Assembly: GCA_965227945.1 (NCBI GenBank)
Contig: CBDDGQ010000005.1
Coordinates: 620,001-684,000, forward strand
Source: Azorhizobium sp965227945
GTDB lineage: Bacteria; Pseudomonadota; Alphaproteobacteria; Rhizobiales; Xanthobacteraceae
Length of the DNA stretch: 64,000 nt
Direction of reading: 5' to 3'
Positions 32,678 through 41,188 of this stretch are shown here, piece after piece (position 1 is the first letter of the stretch; the number at the start of each line of letters is the position of its first letter). A program made the translations under genes and the position numbers. Below the pieces are notes generated by a model. The model worked only from the letters and a program-made list of their open reading frames with translations. It had not been told where the DNA came from and did no database searches.

Positions 32678-34127
32678 CCCGGATCCGAACCCCGCCCGCC
32701 CCATCCTGCCCGATCAGGTGATGCCCGCGGCGGCGGGCACGACGCGTACCGTGGACGGATGGCTGGCCGAGGCGGATGCCCATGAGCAGGCGGGGCGCCT
32801 GGAAGAGGCCGAGCAGATCCTGGCGCAGGTGCTTGCCGCGTTGCCCGCTTATGCCCCGGCCCTGCATCAGGGGGCGATCCTCTCCCACAAGCGCCGCCGC
32901 CCGCACGAGGCCATCGTTCGGCTGGAGCAGGCGATTGCCGTCGCGCCGGACCAGGCGATCTTTCATCGCAACATCTGCGAGCTCTATCGCGGCCAGTCGC
33001 GCCTGGACGAGGCCCTGGCGCACGGCCGGCGCGCCGTCCAATTGGCGCCGGAAGATGCGGGGGCCAATTACAATCTGGGCGTGATCCATTACGACCGCAT
33101 GGAGGTGGATGACGCCATCCTCTACGCCCGCCGCGCCCTGGCGCTGGAGCCCGGCATGGCGGCAGCGCATTTCGAATTGTCCGAGGCCCTGCTGCTGGAC
33201 GGGCAGTTCGCGGAGGGCTGGCGCGAATATGAATGGCGCTTCGATCTGCCCAACTCGCCGCGCCTGCTGCCGCACAAGGACAAGCCGCAGTGGGACGGCG
33301 CCCCCATGCGTGACGGCACGCTTCTGTTGATCGGCGACCAGGGCTTCGGCGACACCATCCAGTTCTGCCGCTACATCTCGCAGGCCGCCCAGCGGTGTCC
33401 CAACCTCATCATGGCCTGCAGTTCAGAGATGCACCCCATCGTGTCGCAGCAGGCGGGCATCACCGCCTATTTCGACCGCTGGGAAAATGTGCCGGCGTTT
33501 GATGCCTATTGTCCGCTGTCGGGCCTGCCGCGGCTGTTCGGTACCGATCTGTCCACGATCCCCGCGCCGGTGCCTTATGTGCGTGCCGATCCGGCCAAGG
33601 TGGCGCAGTGGCGCACCCGCTTGGCGGAACTGATCCCGCAGGGCTTCCAGGCGGTGGGGATCGTGTGGGCGGGGCGGCCGACCCACGGCAATGACTACAA
33701 CCGCTCCATGACCCTGCAGATGCTGGCGCCGCTGGGGCGGCTGGAGCGGACTGCTCTGGTCTCCCTGCAGATGGGGCCGGCCATGGCGCAGGTGAGCGAT
33801 TATTACGGCCCTGCGCCACTCATCAATCTGGGCGCTGAGATCGTGGATTTCACCGACACCATGGCGATCCTAGAGGTGCTCGACCGCGTGGTGGCGGTGG
33901 ACACCTCCATCGTGCATCTGGCCGGGGCCATGGGTCGTCCAGTGTCGGTCCTGCTCCCCTTCGCGCCCGATTGGCGCTGGCTGCGGGAGCGCAGCGATAG
34001 CCCGTGGTATCCCAGCCTCGACCTGTTCCGCCAGCCGCGCACCGGTGCCTGGGCGGAGCCGGTCGCCGCCGTGGTGGAGAGCCTCCGCCGAGCGCCGCGC
34101 AACGACGCAGGTCCGGGCGCACCTTAG
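32670..34127 (+). CDS. TPR protein with heptosyltransferase-like (GT9-type) domain
   Basis: The ATG at 32670 overlaps the sulfotransferase stop (ATGGCTAG), giving 485 residues. Residues about 25-190 are TPRs (AEQILAQVLAALPAYAPALHQGA, then AVQLAPEDAGANYNLGVIHYD). A GT-B-like region follows, with LLLIGDQGFGDTIQFCRYI at about 212 and a C-terminal donor-site-like block VVAVDTSIVHLAGAMGRPVSVLL. This resembles ADP-heptose:LPS heptosyltransferases, and combined TPR/GT proteins are known to modify surface proteins. Autotransporter heptosyltransferases of the TibC/Aah type sit beside their autotransporter targets, so the neighbouring giant protein is the obvious candidate acceptor. That is inference from position. 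An LPS or capsule role remains possible. Confidence 0.85.
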   Translation: MASPDPNPARPILPDQVMPAAAGTTRTVDGWLAEADAHEQAGRLEEAEQILAQVLAALPAYAPALHQGAILSHKRRRPHEAIVRLEQAIAVAPDQAIFHRNICELYRGQSRLDEALAHGRRAVQLAPEDAGANYNLGVIHYDRMEVDDAILYARRALALEPGMAAAHFELSEALLLDGQFAEGWREYEWRFDLPNSPRLLPHKDKPQWDGAPMRDGTLLLIGDQGFGDTIQFCRYISQAAQRCPNLIMACSSEMHPIVSQQAGITAYFDRWENVPAFDAYCPLSGLPRLFGTDLSTIPAPVPYVRADPAKVAQWRTRLAELIPQGFQAVGIVWAGRPTHGNDYNRSMTLQMLAPLGRLERTALVSLQMGPAMAQVSDYYGPAPLINLGAEIVDFTDTMAILEVLDRVVAVDTSIVHLAGAMGRPVSVLLPFAPDWRWLRERSDSPWYPSLDLFRQPRTGAWAEPVAAVVESLRRAPRNDAGPGAP

Positions 34128-34134
34128 CCCGAGG

Positions 34135-34163
34135 CCCGATCCGGGCGCGTGCCGCGGATCGGG
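34135..34163. terminator. Hairpin between convergent genes
   Basis: CCCGATCCG (34135-34143) and CGGATCGGG (34155-34163) form a perfect 9-bp stem between the converging TPR-glycosyltransferase and aldehyde dehydrogenase genes. This suits a bidirectional terminator, although no T tract follows. Confidence 0.5.
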
Positions 34164-34185
34164 TTGCGCCAAAGGGATGGCGGGA

Positions 34186-35577
34186 TCAGAACGGGGCGTC
34201 GATGTCCACCACGTCGATCAGCTTGTGATTGACGAACTCCTTGATGCCGAGCCCGATCAATTCGCGCCCATAGCCCGACCGGCGCACGCCGCCGAAGGGC
34301 AGATCCGCCTTCACCATGGTGGGGTGATTGACGAACACCATGCCGGTGGAGATCTGCCGGGCCACCTCTGCCCCATGCTTGGGGTTGGACGTGAAGACCG
34401 AGCCGCCGAGGCCGAATGGCGAGTCATTGGCGATGCGCACCGCGTCGGCCTCGTCCTTGGCCCGGAACAGCATGGAGACCGGCCCGAAGAACTCCCAGTA
34501 ACGGGCCGGATTGTCGTCGGCGAGGTCGGTCAGAATGGTGGGCTGAACGAAGGCGCCTTGGTTGGGAACGCTGGGCCCGACTTCGGTGGCCGTGGCGCCG
34601 TGCGAGACCGCCTGGCGGATCTTGTCCTTGATCTCGTCAGCGGCCTTCTGCGACGACAAAGGCGCCAAGGTGGTCGCCGGATCGAACGGATCTCCCGCCC
34701 GCAGGCCGGCGACACCGGCGGTGTAAAGATTCAGAAAGCGGTCATACACCGGATCGACCACGATCATCCGCTTGGACGAGACGCACACCTGCCCGCCGTT
34801 CCAGTGCCGGCCGAAGACCGCCCATTTCGCCGTCTTCTCCATGTCCGCGTCCGCCAGCACGACGAAAGCGTCGGCGCCGCCCAGCTCCATGGTGGACTTC
34901 TTCAGCGCCTTGCCCGCCTGGGCGGCGATGATGGAGCCTGCGTCTTCCGATCCGGTCAGCGCCACGCCCTGCACCCGCGGGTCGTTGAGGATGCGCTCGA
35001 TCTGGCTCCGGGTGGCGTACAGGTTCGTGAACGCGCCGTCCGGGAGCCCAGCCTCGCGCATCAGGGCCTCGAAGGCGGCGGCGCTCTGGGGCACGTTCGA
35101 GGCGTGCTTCAGCAGCATGGTGTTGCCCGCTGACAGTTGCGGGGCGATGATCCGGGCAATCTGATAATAAGGAAAGTTCCACGGCTCAATGCACAGCAGA
35201 ACGCCCAGCGGATCGTGCACCAGGATGGCGTCCCCTTCCGCCGGATCGTCCACGGGCAGCTTCTCCGGTGCCAGCAGCCGCTCCGCATGGCGCGCATAAT
35301 ATTCGAAGATGTTCGCCGAGAGTTCCACTTCGGCTTTAGCCTCGGCGATGAGCTTGCCCATTTCCGTGGTGAGGATTGGCGCATAGGTGTCGATGTCGCG
35401 CCGCAGAATGTCGGCAGCCCGCTGCATCACGCTGGCGCGGGTGGCGAAGGGGGTATCTTTCCAGGACAGGAAGGCGTGATGCGCGGCGGTGATCGCCTGG
35501 TCGACATCGCCGTCGCTGGCATTGGGGAAGGACTTCAGCAGGACGCCCGTGTAGGGGTTCAAGGTCTCATAGGCCAT
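34186..35577 (-). CDS. NAD(P)-dependent aldehyde dehydrogenase, succinate-semialdehyde dehydrogenase-like
   Basis: The 463-residue protein has the ALDH motifs: EPWNFPYYQ, the nucleotide site with FTNLYAT and LTGSEDAG, the general-base Glu231 in ELGGADAF, and the nucleophile Cys265 in GGQVCVSSKR. Its length and the SKRMIVVDPVYDRF stretch fit the GabD/Sad-type subgroup, which oxidises succinate semialdehyde or similar aldehydes to acids. The alcohol dehydrogenase gene lies 72 bp upstream in the same orientation, so an alcohol-aldehyde-acid route is likely. Substrate is not fixed by sequence. Confidence 0.9.
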   Translation of the reverse strand: MAYETLNPYTGVLLKSFPNASDGDVDQAITAAHHAFLSWKDTPFATRASVMQRAADILRRDIDTYAPILTTEMGKLIAEAKAEVELSANIFEYYARHAERLLAPEKLPVDDPAEGDAILVHDPLGVLLCIEPWNFPYYQIARIIAPQLSAGNTMLLKHASNVPQSAAAFEALMREAGLPDGAFTNLYATRSQIERILNDPRVQGVALTGSEDAGSIIAAQAGKALKKSTMELGGADAFVVLADADMEKTAKWAVFGRHWNGGQVCVSSKRMIVVDPVYDRFLNLYTAGVAGLRAGDPFDPATTLAPLSSQKAADEIKDKIRQAVSHGATATEVGPSVPNQGAFVQPTILTDLADDNPARYWEFFGPVSMLFRAKDEADAVRIANDSPFGLGGSVFTSNPKHGAEVARQISTGMVFVNHPTMVKADLPFGGVRRSGYGRELIGLGIKEFVNHKLIDVVDIDAPF

Positions 35578-35649
35578 GTGGTCATCCTTTGGTTCAGAGC
35601 GCCCCCGCTTTGACGAAGGGTGCGGCGGCCGCGTGCGGCCGCTGCGCTG

Positions 35650-36675
35650 TCAGTTCAGTTCGAGGACAATCCGGCCATCGATCTCGCCGGCTTCCATGCG
35701 GTCGAAGATGGCGTTGATGTTGTCGAGCTTGTCCCAGGTGAAGTGGGCGGCCACCGCCCCATCAGCGCCGAACGCCAGCGCCTCCTCCAGGTCCTGGCGG
35801 GTGCCGACGATGGAGCCGCGCACGGTGATGCGCTTGAGCACGGTGTCGAAGATGGGCATGGCGAACATGCCCGGCGGCAGGCCCACCAGCGCCATGGTGC
35901 CATGCGAGCGCAGCACGCCGAAGGCCTGCTCGAACGCCTTGGGCGACACCGCGGTCACCAGGACCCCATGCACACCGCCCAGGCGCGTCTGTAATTCGGC
36001 CGCGGGATCGACCTCCATGGCATTGATGGTGATCTCAGCCCCGAGACTTGTGGCCAAGGCCAGCTTGTCCGGATGGATGTCGATGGCCGCCACGTGCATG
36101 CCCATGGCCTTGGCATATTGCACGGCCATATGTCCGAGGCCGCCGATCCCGGAAATGGCGACCCATTCCCCTGGCTTGACCTCGGTCTCCTTCAGACCCT
36201 TGTAGACCGTGACACCCGCACACAGGAGGGGCGCTGCGGGACCCCACGCCAAGGAATCCGGCAGACGGCCCACATAGTTGGGATCGGCCAGGGCATATTC
36301 GGCAAAGCTGCCGTTGACCGAGTATCCGGTGTTCTGCTGCTTGCCGCAGAGGGTCTCCCATCCGGTCCGGCAGTGAGGACAATAGCCGCAAGCGGTATGC
36401 AGCCAGGGGATGCCGACGCGGTCGCCTTCTTTCACCCGCTGCACCGAGCGCCCCACGCCCACCACCGTCCCCACGCCCTCGTGGCCGGGGATGAAGGGCG
36501 CCGTTGGCTTGACCGGCCAATCACCCTTGATGGCATGCAGGTCTGTGTGGCAGACGCCAGTCGCGGCGATGCGCACCAGGATCTGGTCCGGGCCCGGCTC
36601 CGGCACCGGCACATATTCGATGACCAAGGGCTGCCCGAGCTTATGCACGACGGCAGCTTTCATCAGGTTTGTCAT
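35650..36675 (-). CDS. Zinc-dependent alcohol dehydrogenase, AdhP-like
   Basis: The start at 36675 (MTNLMKAAVV) gives 341 residues and is supported by GGAAGGG six bases upstream. Catalytic zinc ligands lie in ATGVCHTDLHA and PGHEGVG. Structural zinc cysteines lie in the HTACGYCPHCRTGWETLC block. The Rossmann motif is ISGIGGLGHMAVQYAKAMG. This matches the bacterial propanol-preferring AdhP/AdhA type that interconverts primary alcohols and aldehydes with NAD. The aldehyde dehydrogenase downstream can take the product. A symmetrical FNR/CRP-family-like site lies about 53-68 bp upstream of the start. Confidence 0.93.
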   Translation of the reverse strand: MTNLMKAAVVHKLGQPLVIEYVPVPEPGPDQILVRIAATGVCHTDLHAIKGDWPVKPTAPFIPGHEGVGTVVGVGRSVQRVKEGDRVGIPWLHTACGYCPHCRTGWETLCGKQQNTGYSVNGSFAEYALADPNYVGRLPDSLAWGPAAPLLCAGVTVYKGLKETEVKPGEWVAISGIGGLGHMAVQYAKAMGMHVAAIDIHPDKLALATSLGAEITINAMEVDPAAELQTRLGGVHGVLVTAVSPKAFEQAFGVLRSHGTMALVGLPPGMFAMPIFDTVLKRITVRGSIVGTRQDLEEALAFGADGAVAAHFTWDKLDNINAIFDRMEAGEIDGRIVLELN

Positions 36676-36995
36676 GAGAGGCCCTTCCCTGTTGGGTGCG
36701 AGGGCACGACTATTCGGTGCGTGGCGCATTGACCTTGGTCAATGTGCAAGAGAAGGCCGCCGCCATGACTCGCAGTCACGGGAAATATAATCGGCCAAAA
36801 TCGCGTCGGAATGCTGGAAAAGGATAGGGCGAGAGCCGGCGATGACATCGGCTTGTCGCGGAAACGTGACGACCTATGTCCACCGGCACTGGCTGCCTTA
36901 ACGGTAACATCACGGATCTGCAATGCGGCGTGGGTGCGCCAGCGCTGACCGGCGCTGCGAGTCCATGCCGCCCATCGATGACCGCGGAGGCGCCT
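36676..36995. other. Intergenic region upstream of adh
   Basis: About 320 bp contain the TTGAC-N4-GTCAA palindrome, a second short dyad TGACT-CGC-AGTCA near 36767-36779 and an AT-richer patch near 36783-36800 (minus-strand TATATT). The remainder shows no gene or RNA. Both flanking genes are on the minus strand. Confidence 0.55.
36728..36743 (-). promoter_or_regulatory. FNR/CRP-superfamily-like palindrome upstream of adh
   Basis: ATTGACC-TT-GGTCAAT is a perfect 7-2-7 dyad. Its core TTGAC-N4-GTCAA is one base per half-site away from the FNR/FixK consensus TTGAT-N4-ATCAA. It is centred about 60 bp before the adh start codon, a distance compatible with activation by a CRP/FNR-type regulator. This suggests oxygen- or NO-responsive control of the alcohol/aldehyde dehydrogenase pair. 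Confidence 0.45.
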
Positions 36996-38018
36996 CTAGG
37001 GTTCGAAGGCGAAGATGCGCTTCCAGTCCCGCTTCATGCTGATCACCGTCCAGCCGCGGGTGCGGGCCTCGGTAAACAGGGTGGCGGGGAAGGTGCCCAC
37101 CCGGGAGTCCGGCAGTCCCTGGGCGGGACCGTAAGCATATTCGCGCACCGCATCGTCATGCATCACCAGCATGGTGAGCCGGGCTCCGTCACCACCGCGC
37201 GTATATTCCAGCATCTGGCGGTCGCCGGACGAGTTGCCGAAGGCGGCGCGGGGCCGCCGGCCGATCACCAAGTGAATGCCCTCCACCTTGCCGGCATAAT
37301 TGTCGTTGAGCAGCATGCGCGGCTCGCGGGTGAGAAAGGGTTTGCCGTCCTTGGCATAGGCATATTTCAGCCCGCCGGCGGTGCCGACCACCTGCTCGGG
37401 CGGAATGCCGTAGACGCGCTCGGCGAAGGTGCGCACGAAATCCTGCCCGCCGCCGGTGACGATATAGGTCTTGTAGCCATTGGCCCGCAGATACGTGAGC
37501 AGCTCCTGCATGGGCTGGTAAGTCAGATCTGTATAGAGCCGGCCGAAGCGCGGATGCTTGGCGGTGGCGATCCATTTGGTCACCTCCGCCTTGAAATCCT
37601 CCACCGACATGCCCGACTGGGTCGCCACCAGGAGTTTTTCGATTTCCTTGGGCGGCAATTCGGAAATCTTCTTCTGGTCCCCCGAGAGCACCGTCTTGAA
37701 AGGCTCGATCTCGCGCAGCTCGGGCCGCTTCTCCACCAGAGCGGGCACCCGCTCCAGGCAGAAGACCACCTGCGGGTACATGGGTTGCTCCACCCACAAG
37801 GTCCCATCCTGATCAAAGGTGGCGACGCGGTCTGCCGGGGGGACAAACCTTGCGCCGGCCGAATCGGTGGTTTCTTTCACGAAGGTGAGGATCGCCTGCT
37901 TGGCAGGGCTGCCGTTCCAGGAGGGCAACGGGTCGCCCTGGGCGAGGGCGCCGGCACAGAGCAGAAGCTGAACGCACAAAGCGAGGACGAGGGGCCGCAG
38001 GCTGGCAAAGCGCATCAT
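36996..38018 (-). CDS. Secreted HAD-family phosphatase
   Basis: This 340-residue protein starts with a signal peptide (LVLALCVQLLLCAGALAQG, cleaved near residue 27). Its haloacid-dehalogenase motifs are I FDQDGTLW (Asp69 and Asp71), II YIVTGGGQDFVR and IV FGNSSGDRQMLEY, with Lys in a long helical cap between them. It probably acts in the periplasm as a phosphatase or phosphonatase-like hydrolase. Related periplasmic HAD proteins are common beside DUF1501/DUF1800-type genes or alone; the substrate is unknown. It is 200 bp from the upstream DUF1501 gene, so cotranscription is uncertain. Confidence 0.88.
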   Translation of the reverse strand: MMRFASLRPLVLALCVQLLLCAGALAQGDPLPSWNGSPAKQAILTFVKETTDSAGARFVPPADRVATFDQDGTLWVEQPMYPQVVFCLERVPALVEKRPELREIEPFKTVLSGDQKKISELPPKEIEKLLVATQSGMSVEDFKAEVTKWIATAKHPRFGRLYTDLTYQPMQELLTYLRANGYKTYIVTGGGQDFVRTFAERVYGIPPEQVVGTAGGLKYAYAKDGKPFLTREPRMLLNDNYAGKVEGIHLVIGRRPRAAFGNSSGDRQMLEYTRGGDGARLTMLVMHDDAVREYAYGPAQGLPDSRVGTFPATLFTEARTRGWTVISMKRDWKRIFAFEP

Positions 38019-38218
38019 GGCATGTCTCACTCGCGGAAGGCCGTGGCTGGCGATGCCGGGGCGGCGGCAGGACCGACAGCTGCGGGTCGGGACGAACAGG
38101 AAAGAGCAACTCCCTCCAGATACAACCTCCATCCCCGTCGTCCTAGCCCCTTGCGGTGCGTGTCCTTGGAGGGCCTGTGGATCTTCGGAGGATGGCGAAG
38201 GAGTGCCGCCGCCGCGGG

Positions 38219-39454
38219 TCAGGCCAGCAGGTCGCGCAATCCCGGTGTGCCAGCGCTGTCGGGAAACACCTCTTGATCCAGGGTCTGCGCCGACAGGTCG
38301 AAGTGCGCCGCCAGCACCCCCTTGAACAGGGCGCGCAGGTCCGTGGTGGGTGCAAGATCGCGACCCTGATAGAGCGCGCTCTGCGCCAGCCCCGGCCAAT
38401 CGGCGATCACCCGGCCACCCTTCACCGCGCCGCCGGCCAGAAAGGCGATGGTCCCGGTCCCGTGGTCGGTGCCGTCGGTGCCATTGGCTCTGGCGGTGCG
38501 GCCGAACTCCGTCGCCGCCACCACCACGGTCTCCTGCCAGGCCGGGCCGAGGGTCCTGCGCAAGGTGTCGAAGGCCCGATCGAGGCCGCCCAGCAGCAGC
38601 GACAGGCGCCCGCCATTGGGGCCTTCGCTGGCGTGGGTATCCCAGCCGTCGAAGGACAAAGCGGCGAGGCGCGGGCCGTCGGCCTTGGCCAGCAGCCGGC
38701 CGGCGCCTTCCGCTGCCGCGATATAGGCCTGGGTCAGGCCGCCCCCGCTGGGCTTCATGCCGTTGCCTGCGGCCAGTTGGTCCGCCTGCACGCCGGCCTG
38801 AAAATAGCGGGCCATCTCGGGATCCGTATGGGTGTAGAGCGCCTGCAACCGGGCGAGGGTGTCCGCCGAGGCTTCCGGCAGCACCGCCGGTGCCCAGCTC
38901 AGCACCGGCGCGGGTCCGCGCAGGATCAGCGGAACGGTCGGCCCGATGGCGAGCCCGCGTGCCAGGGGACCCGCCGCGGGGTCCGCCGACTGCAGCCATG
39001 CCCCCGCCGGCATGGCGGATGCGGCCCGGTTGAGCCAGCCGGTGGCGGTGGCGCCGGGGCCGGCAAAGCCGCTCTCCAGCACATCCTGCCCGTCGAAATG
39101 CGAGCGTTCGCGATAGCCGGTGGCGGCCGCATGCACAACCAAGGCCTGGCGCGCCCGATAGAGGTCGTGGAACAGTGGCATGGCGGCATTGAGCGCGAAA
39201 TGCCCGTCCAAAGGCAACGCCGCGGAGGGGCCGGAGACCGGAACCGCCAAGGGGCCGCGCAGCGCGTCATAGTCCGGATCGCCCAGCGGCGGGACGACGG
39301 CCAGGCCGTCCAGCGCCCCGCGCAGAATGATGACCACCAGGCGCGGATCCCGGCTTCCGGCGGCCGAGGCGGGACGCAGGCTGCGGCCGAAGACCGAGAG
39401 GGTGGCCGCGCCCACCAGCAGGTGGCGGCGGCTGAGAAGCAGGGTGCGCGCCAT
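38219..39454 (-). CDS. DUF1501 Tat-exported protein
   Basis: The 411-residue protein has a twin-arginine signal (LSRRHLLVGAATLSVFG) ending near AASAA. The body fits DUF1501, an alkaline-phosphatase/sulfatase-like fold (VVIILRGALDGLAVVPPLGD, RSHFDGQDVLESG, FDGWDTHASEGPNGG, ATEFGRTARANGTDGTDHG). It starts 3 bp after the DUF1800 stop, and the two families nearly always occur as a pair. The biochemical role of the pair is not established; envelope or exported-polymer functions have been suggested. Confidence 0.9.
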   Translation of the reverse strand: MARTLLLSRRHLLVGAATLSVFGRSLRPASAAGSRDPRLVVIILRGALDGLAVVPPLGDPDYDALRGPLAVPVSGPSAALPLDGHFALNAAMPLFHDLYRARQALVVHAAATGYRERSHFDGQDVLESGFAGPGATATGWLNRAASAMPAGAWLQSADPAAGPLARGLAIGPTVPLILRGPAPVLSWAPAVLPEASADTLARLQALYTHTDPEMARYFQAGVQADQLAAGNGMKPSGGGLTQAYIAAAEGAGRLLAKADGPRLAALSFDGWDTHASEGPNGGRLSLLLGGLDRAFDTLRRTLGPAWQETVVVAATEFGRTARANGTDGTDHGTGTIAFLAGGAVKGGRVIADWPGLAQSALYQGRDLAPTTDLRALFKGVLAAHFDLSAQTLDQEVFPDSAGTPGLRDLLA

Positions 39455-39457
39455 GGT

Positions 39458-40897
39458 CTATCTCCGGATGAAGGCGGGGGAGAGCGTCATCAAGGCGAAG
39501 GCCTGGGGCCGGCTTTCCGCCCGTTGCACGGTTTGCTTCAGCTCGCCTTCATAGGCCGGGCCCAGCACGTCTGCGGCACGGGCGTCGGGATCCTGAGGGG
39601 CGAAGCGGCGGCCCAGTTCGTTGGCCACCTCCAGCCGCACCGTCAGCCCGTCCGGCGACAGCCAACTGACGGAATCGTCTGGGTAGCCTTTCGGCGAGGG
39701 CACCTCCCATGGCGTCTGGCCCAGCGCGCGCAGGGCGCGCAGCGTGAGGTCGACGGGGGGCGCCGCGTCCAGGCAGCGCCCGCTGGCCATCAACCAGTCC
39801 CAGGGTGGACGCACCTTGCCCGGTGCGGGCAGCCACGCCTCCGGAGCTTCCACTAAGGCGATGGTGAGCTGTCGCAAGTCGCCGCCGGTGGCCAGGAAGC
39901 GCTCGGCGAGCCGCTGCACCAAGGCTTGGGGCGGGTCGTCGGCGACGAAATGCGCCGCCAGCTTGCGCGCCAGATGCTGGGCGGTGGCGGGGGTGCGGGC
40001 GATGGCGCTGAGCACCGCCTCGCCTTGCAGCAGGTCCGTCTGCGGGTAGGCCTCGCCCAGCAGCGTCTGGGCACCCGGCTCGTGGCGGTTGCGGTCGAAC
40101 AGGAAGCGACCCAGCAGATCGTCGGGGGCGGCGCCGGAGCGCACGGTCCAGCCGGTCAGCACCTTGGCGAAGGCGGTGACGTCGCCTTGGCCATAGCCGC
40201 CATTCACCCCGAGCGTGTGCAACTCCAGGATTTCACGCGCGAAATTCTCGTTCAGCCCGCGCCCGGTGCGCACGCCTGCGGGGGAGGCGGGACCCAGCGA
40301 CCCGGCATTGTCCAGATAGAGCAGCATGGCCGGATGCTTGGCCACCGCCATCAGCATTTCGTCGAAGCGGCCCAGCACATGGGGGCGGATCGCCTCGCGC
40401 TCGAAGGCGCCGGCCATGGCCCGGACCGGTCCGCCCTTGTCCACGGAAATGGCGAAATGATTGGACCAAAAGGCCACCAGCCGCTCCGACAGGCCCAGCG
40501 GGGCGGCGCGGGCGGCGGTGCAGCGGGCGGCGATCTCGGCCAGGTAGATCTGGCTGGCGATGCTGGCCGGCGGGGCCGGGGCTTTGGGTGGAGACGAGGC
40601 GGGGCCGGCGGCCGGCTGGGGGGGCGCCGCGGGGGCCATCGGGGGGCCGGCCGGGGGCGGGGGATTGAGGCGGAAGGCATTGATCGCCTTCTGGTTTTCG
40701 GCCTCGCGGCGGAAGGCGTCGCGGGTGGTGGGCAGGCCTTCGGCGGCGATCAGGGGGCTGGCGGGATCATCCAGTTCGGCCCGCACCGCCGCCATGGGGT
40801 CGCGCCGCGCCAGTTCCAGGTCGCCCGGGCGCGCACCGAGGCCAAAGCGTTGAAACGCAAGGAAAGCACGGGTGGCCGGGGGCAGAGCAGTGGCCAT
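39458..40897 (-). CDS. DUF1800 protein
   Basis: The start ATG 40897 (MATALPPATRAFLAFQRFGLGA) gives 479 residues with GAGG upstream. Conserved DUF1800 blocks are FWSNHFAIS, the RPHVLGRFDEMLMAVAKHPAMLLYLDN region, GLNENFAREILELHTLGVNGGY and DVTAFAKVLTGWTV. A Pro/Ala-rich insert occupies residues about 75-115. It is encoded directly upstream of its usual DUF1501 partner. No clear signal peptide is present. Function is unknown. Confidence 0.9.
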   Translation of the reverse strand: MATALPPATRAFLAFQRFGLGARPGDLELARRDPMAAVRAELDDPASPLIAAEGLPTTRDAFRREAENQKAINAFRLNPPPPAGPPMAPAAPPQPAAGPASSPPKAPAPPASIASQIYLAEIAARCTAARAAPLGLSERLVAFWSNHFAISVDKGGPVRAMAGAFEREAIRPHVLGRFDEMLMAVAKHPAMLLYLDNAGSLGPASPAGVRTGRGLNENFAREILELHTLGVNGGYGQGDVTAFAKVLTGWTVRSGAAPDDLLGRFLFDRNRHEPGAQTLLGEAYPQTDLLQGEAVLSAIARTPATAQHLARKLAAHFVADDPPQALVQRLAERFLATGGDLRQLTIALVEAPEAWLPAPGKVRPPWDWLMASGRCLDAAPPVDLTLRALRALGQTPWEVPSPKGYPDDSVSWLSPDGLTVRLEVANELGRRFAPQDPDARAADVLGPAYEGELKQTVQRAESRPQAFALMTLSPAFIRR

Positions 40898-41162
40898 GGT
40901 GGTCCTCGTCCCGCAGCGCCGCCCCGCTGGAGAAGGCCCCCGTTTGGCGGCGGAACTACGGCACCGGAAGCGTGGCCGCAGATGGCCGGCGACGCCGGTT
41001 TGGCTGCGAAAGGCCCGGTTTGCGACACCCTGGCGCAGCGCCGGGCCGTGGCGGGGCAAATCCTTGCGGCCAAAGCGAAAAAGCGCCGCCGCACCGGTCC
41101 GCCCCAGGCGCCGGCGCGCGGGATGAGACAGCAACAGCCCCGCGTGGCCGTGTCACATACAC

Positions 41163-41187
41163 GGCGGCCTGAGCACGGCCGGCCGCC
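41163..41187 (-). terminator. Hairpin downstream of the MipA gene
   Basis: GGCGGCC (41163-41169) and GGCCGCC (41181-41187) form a 7-bp stem immediately after the mipA stop codon. There is no T tract, so this is a weak terminator candidate for the end of the eleven-gene operon. Confidence 0.35.
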
Positions 41188-41188
41188 C

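Noticed and set aside
38000..38999. A 667-residue fusion of the DUF1501 region with the HAD phosphatase
   Set aside because: The extra N-terminal part is an out-of-frame reading of the DUF1501 gene; the signal peptide at 38018 marks the true start.
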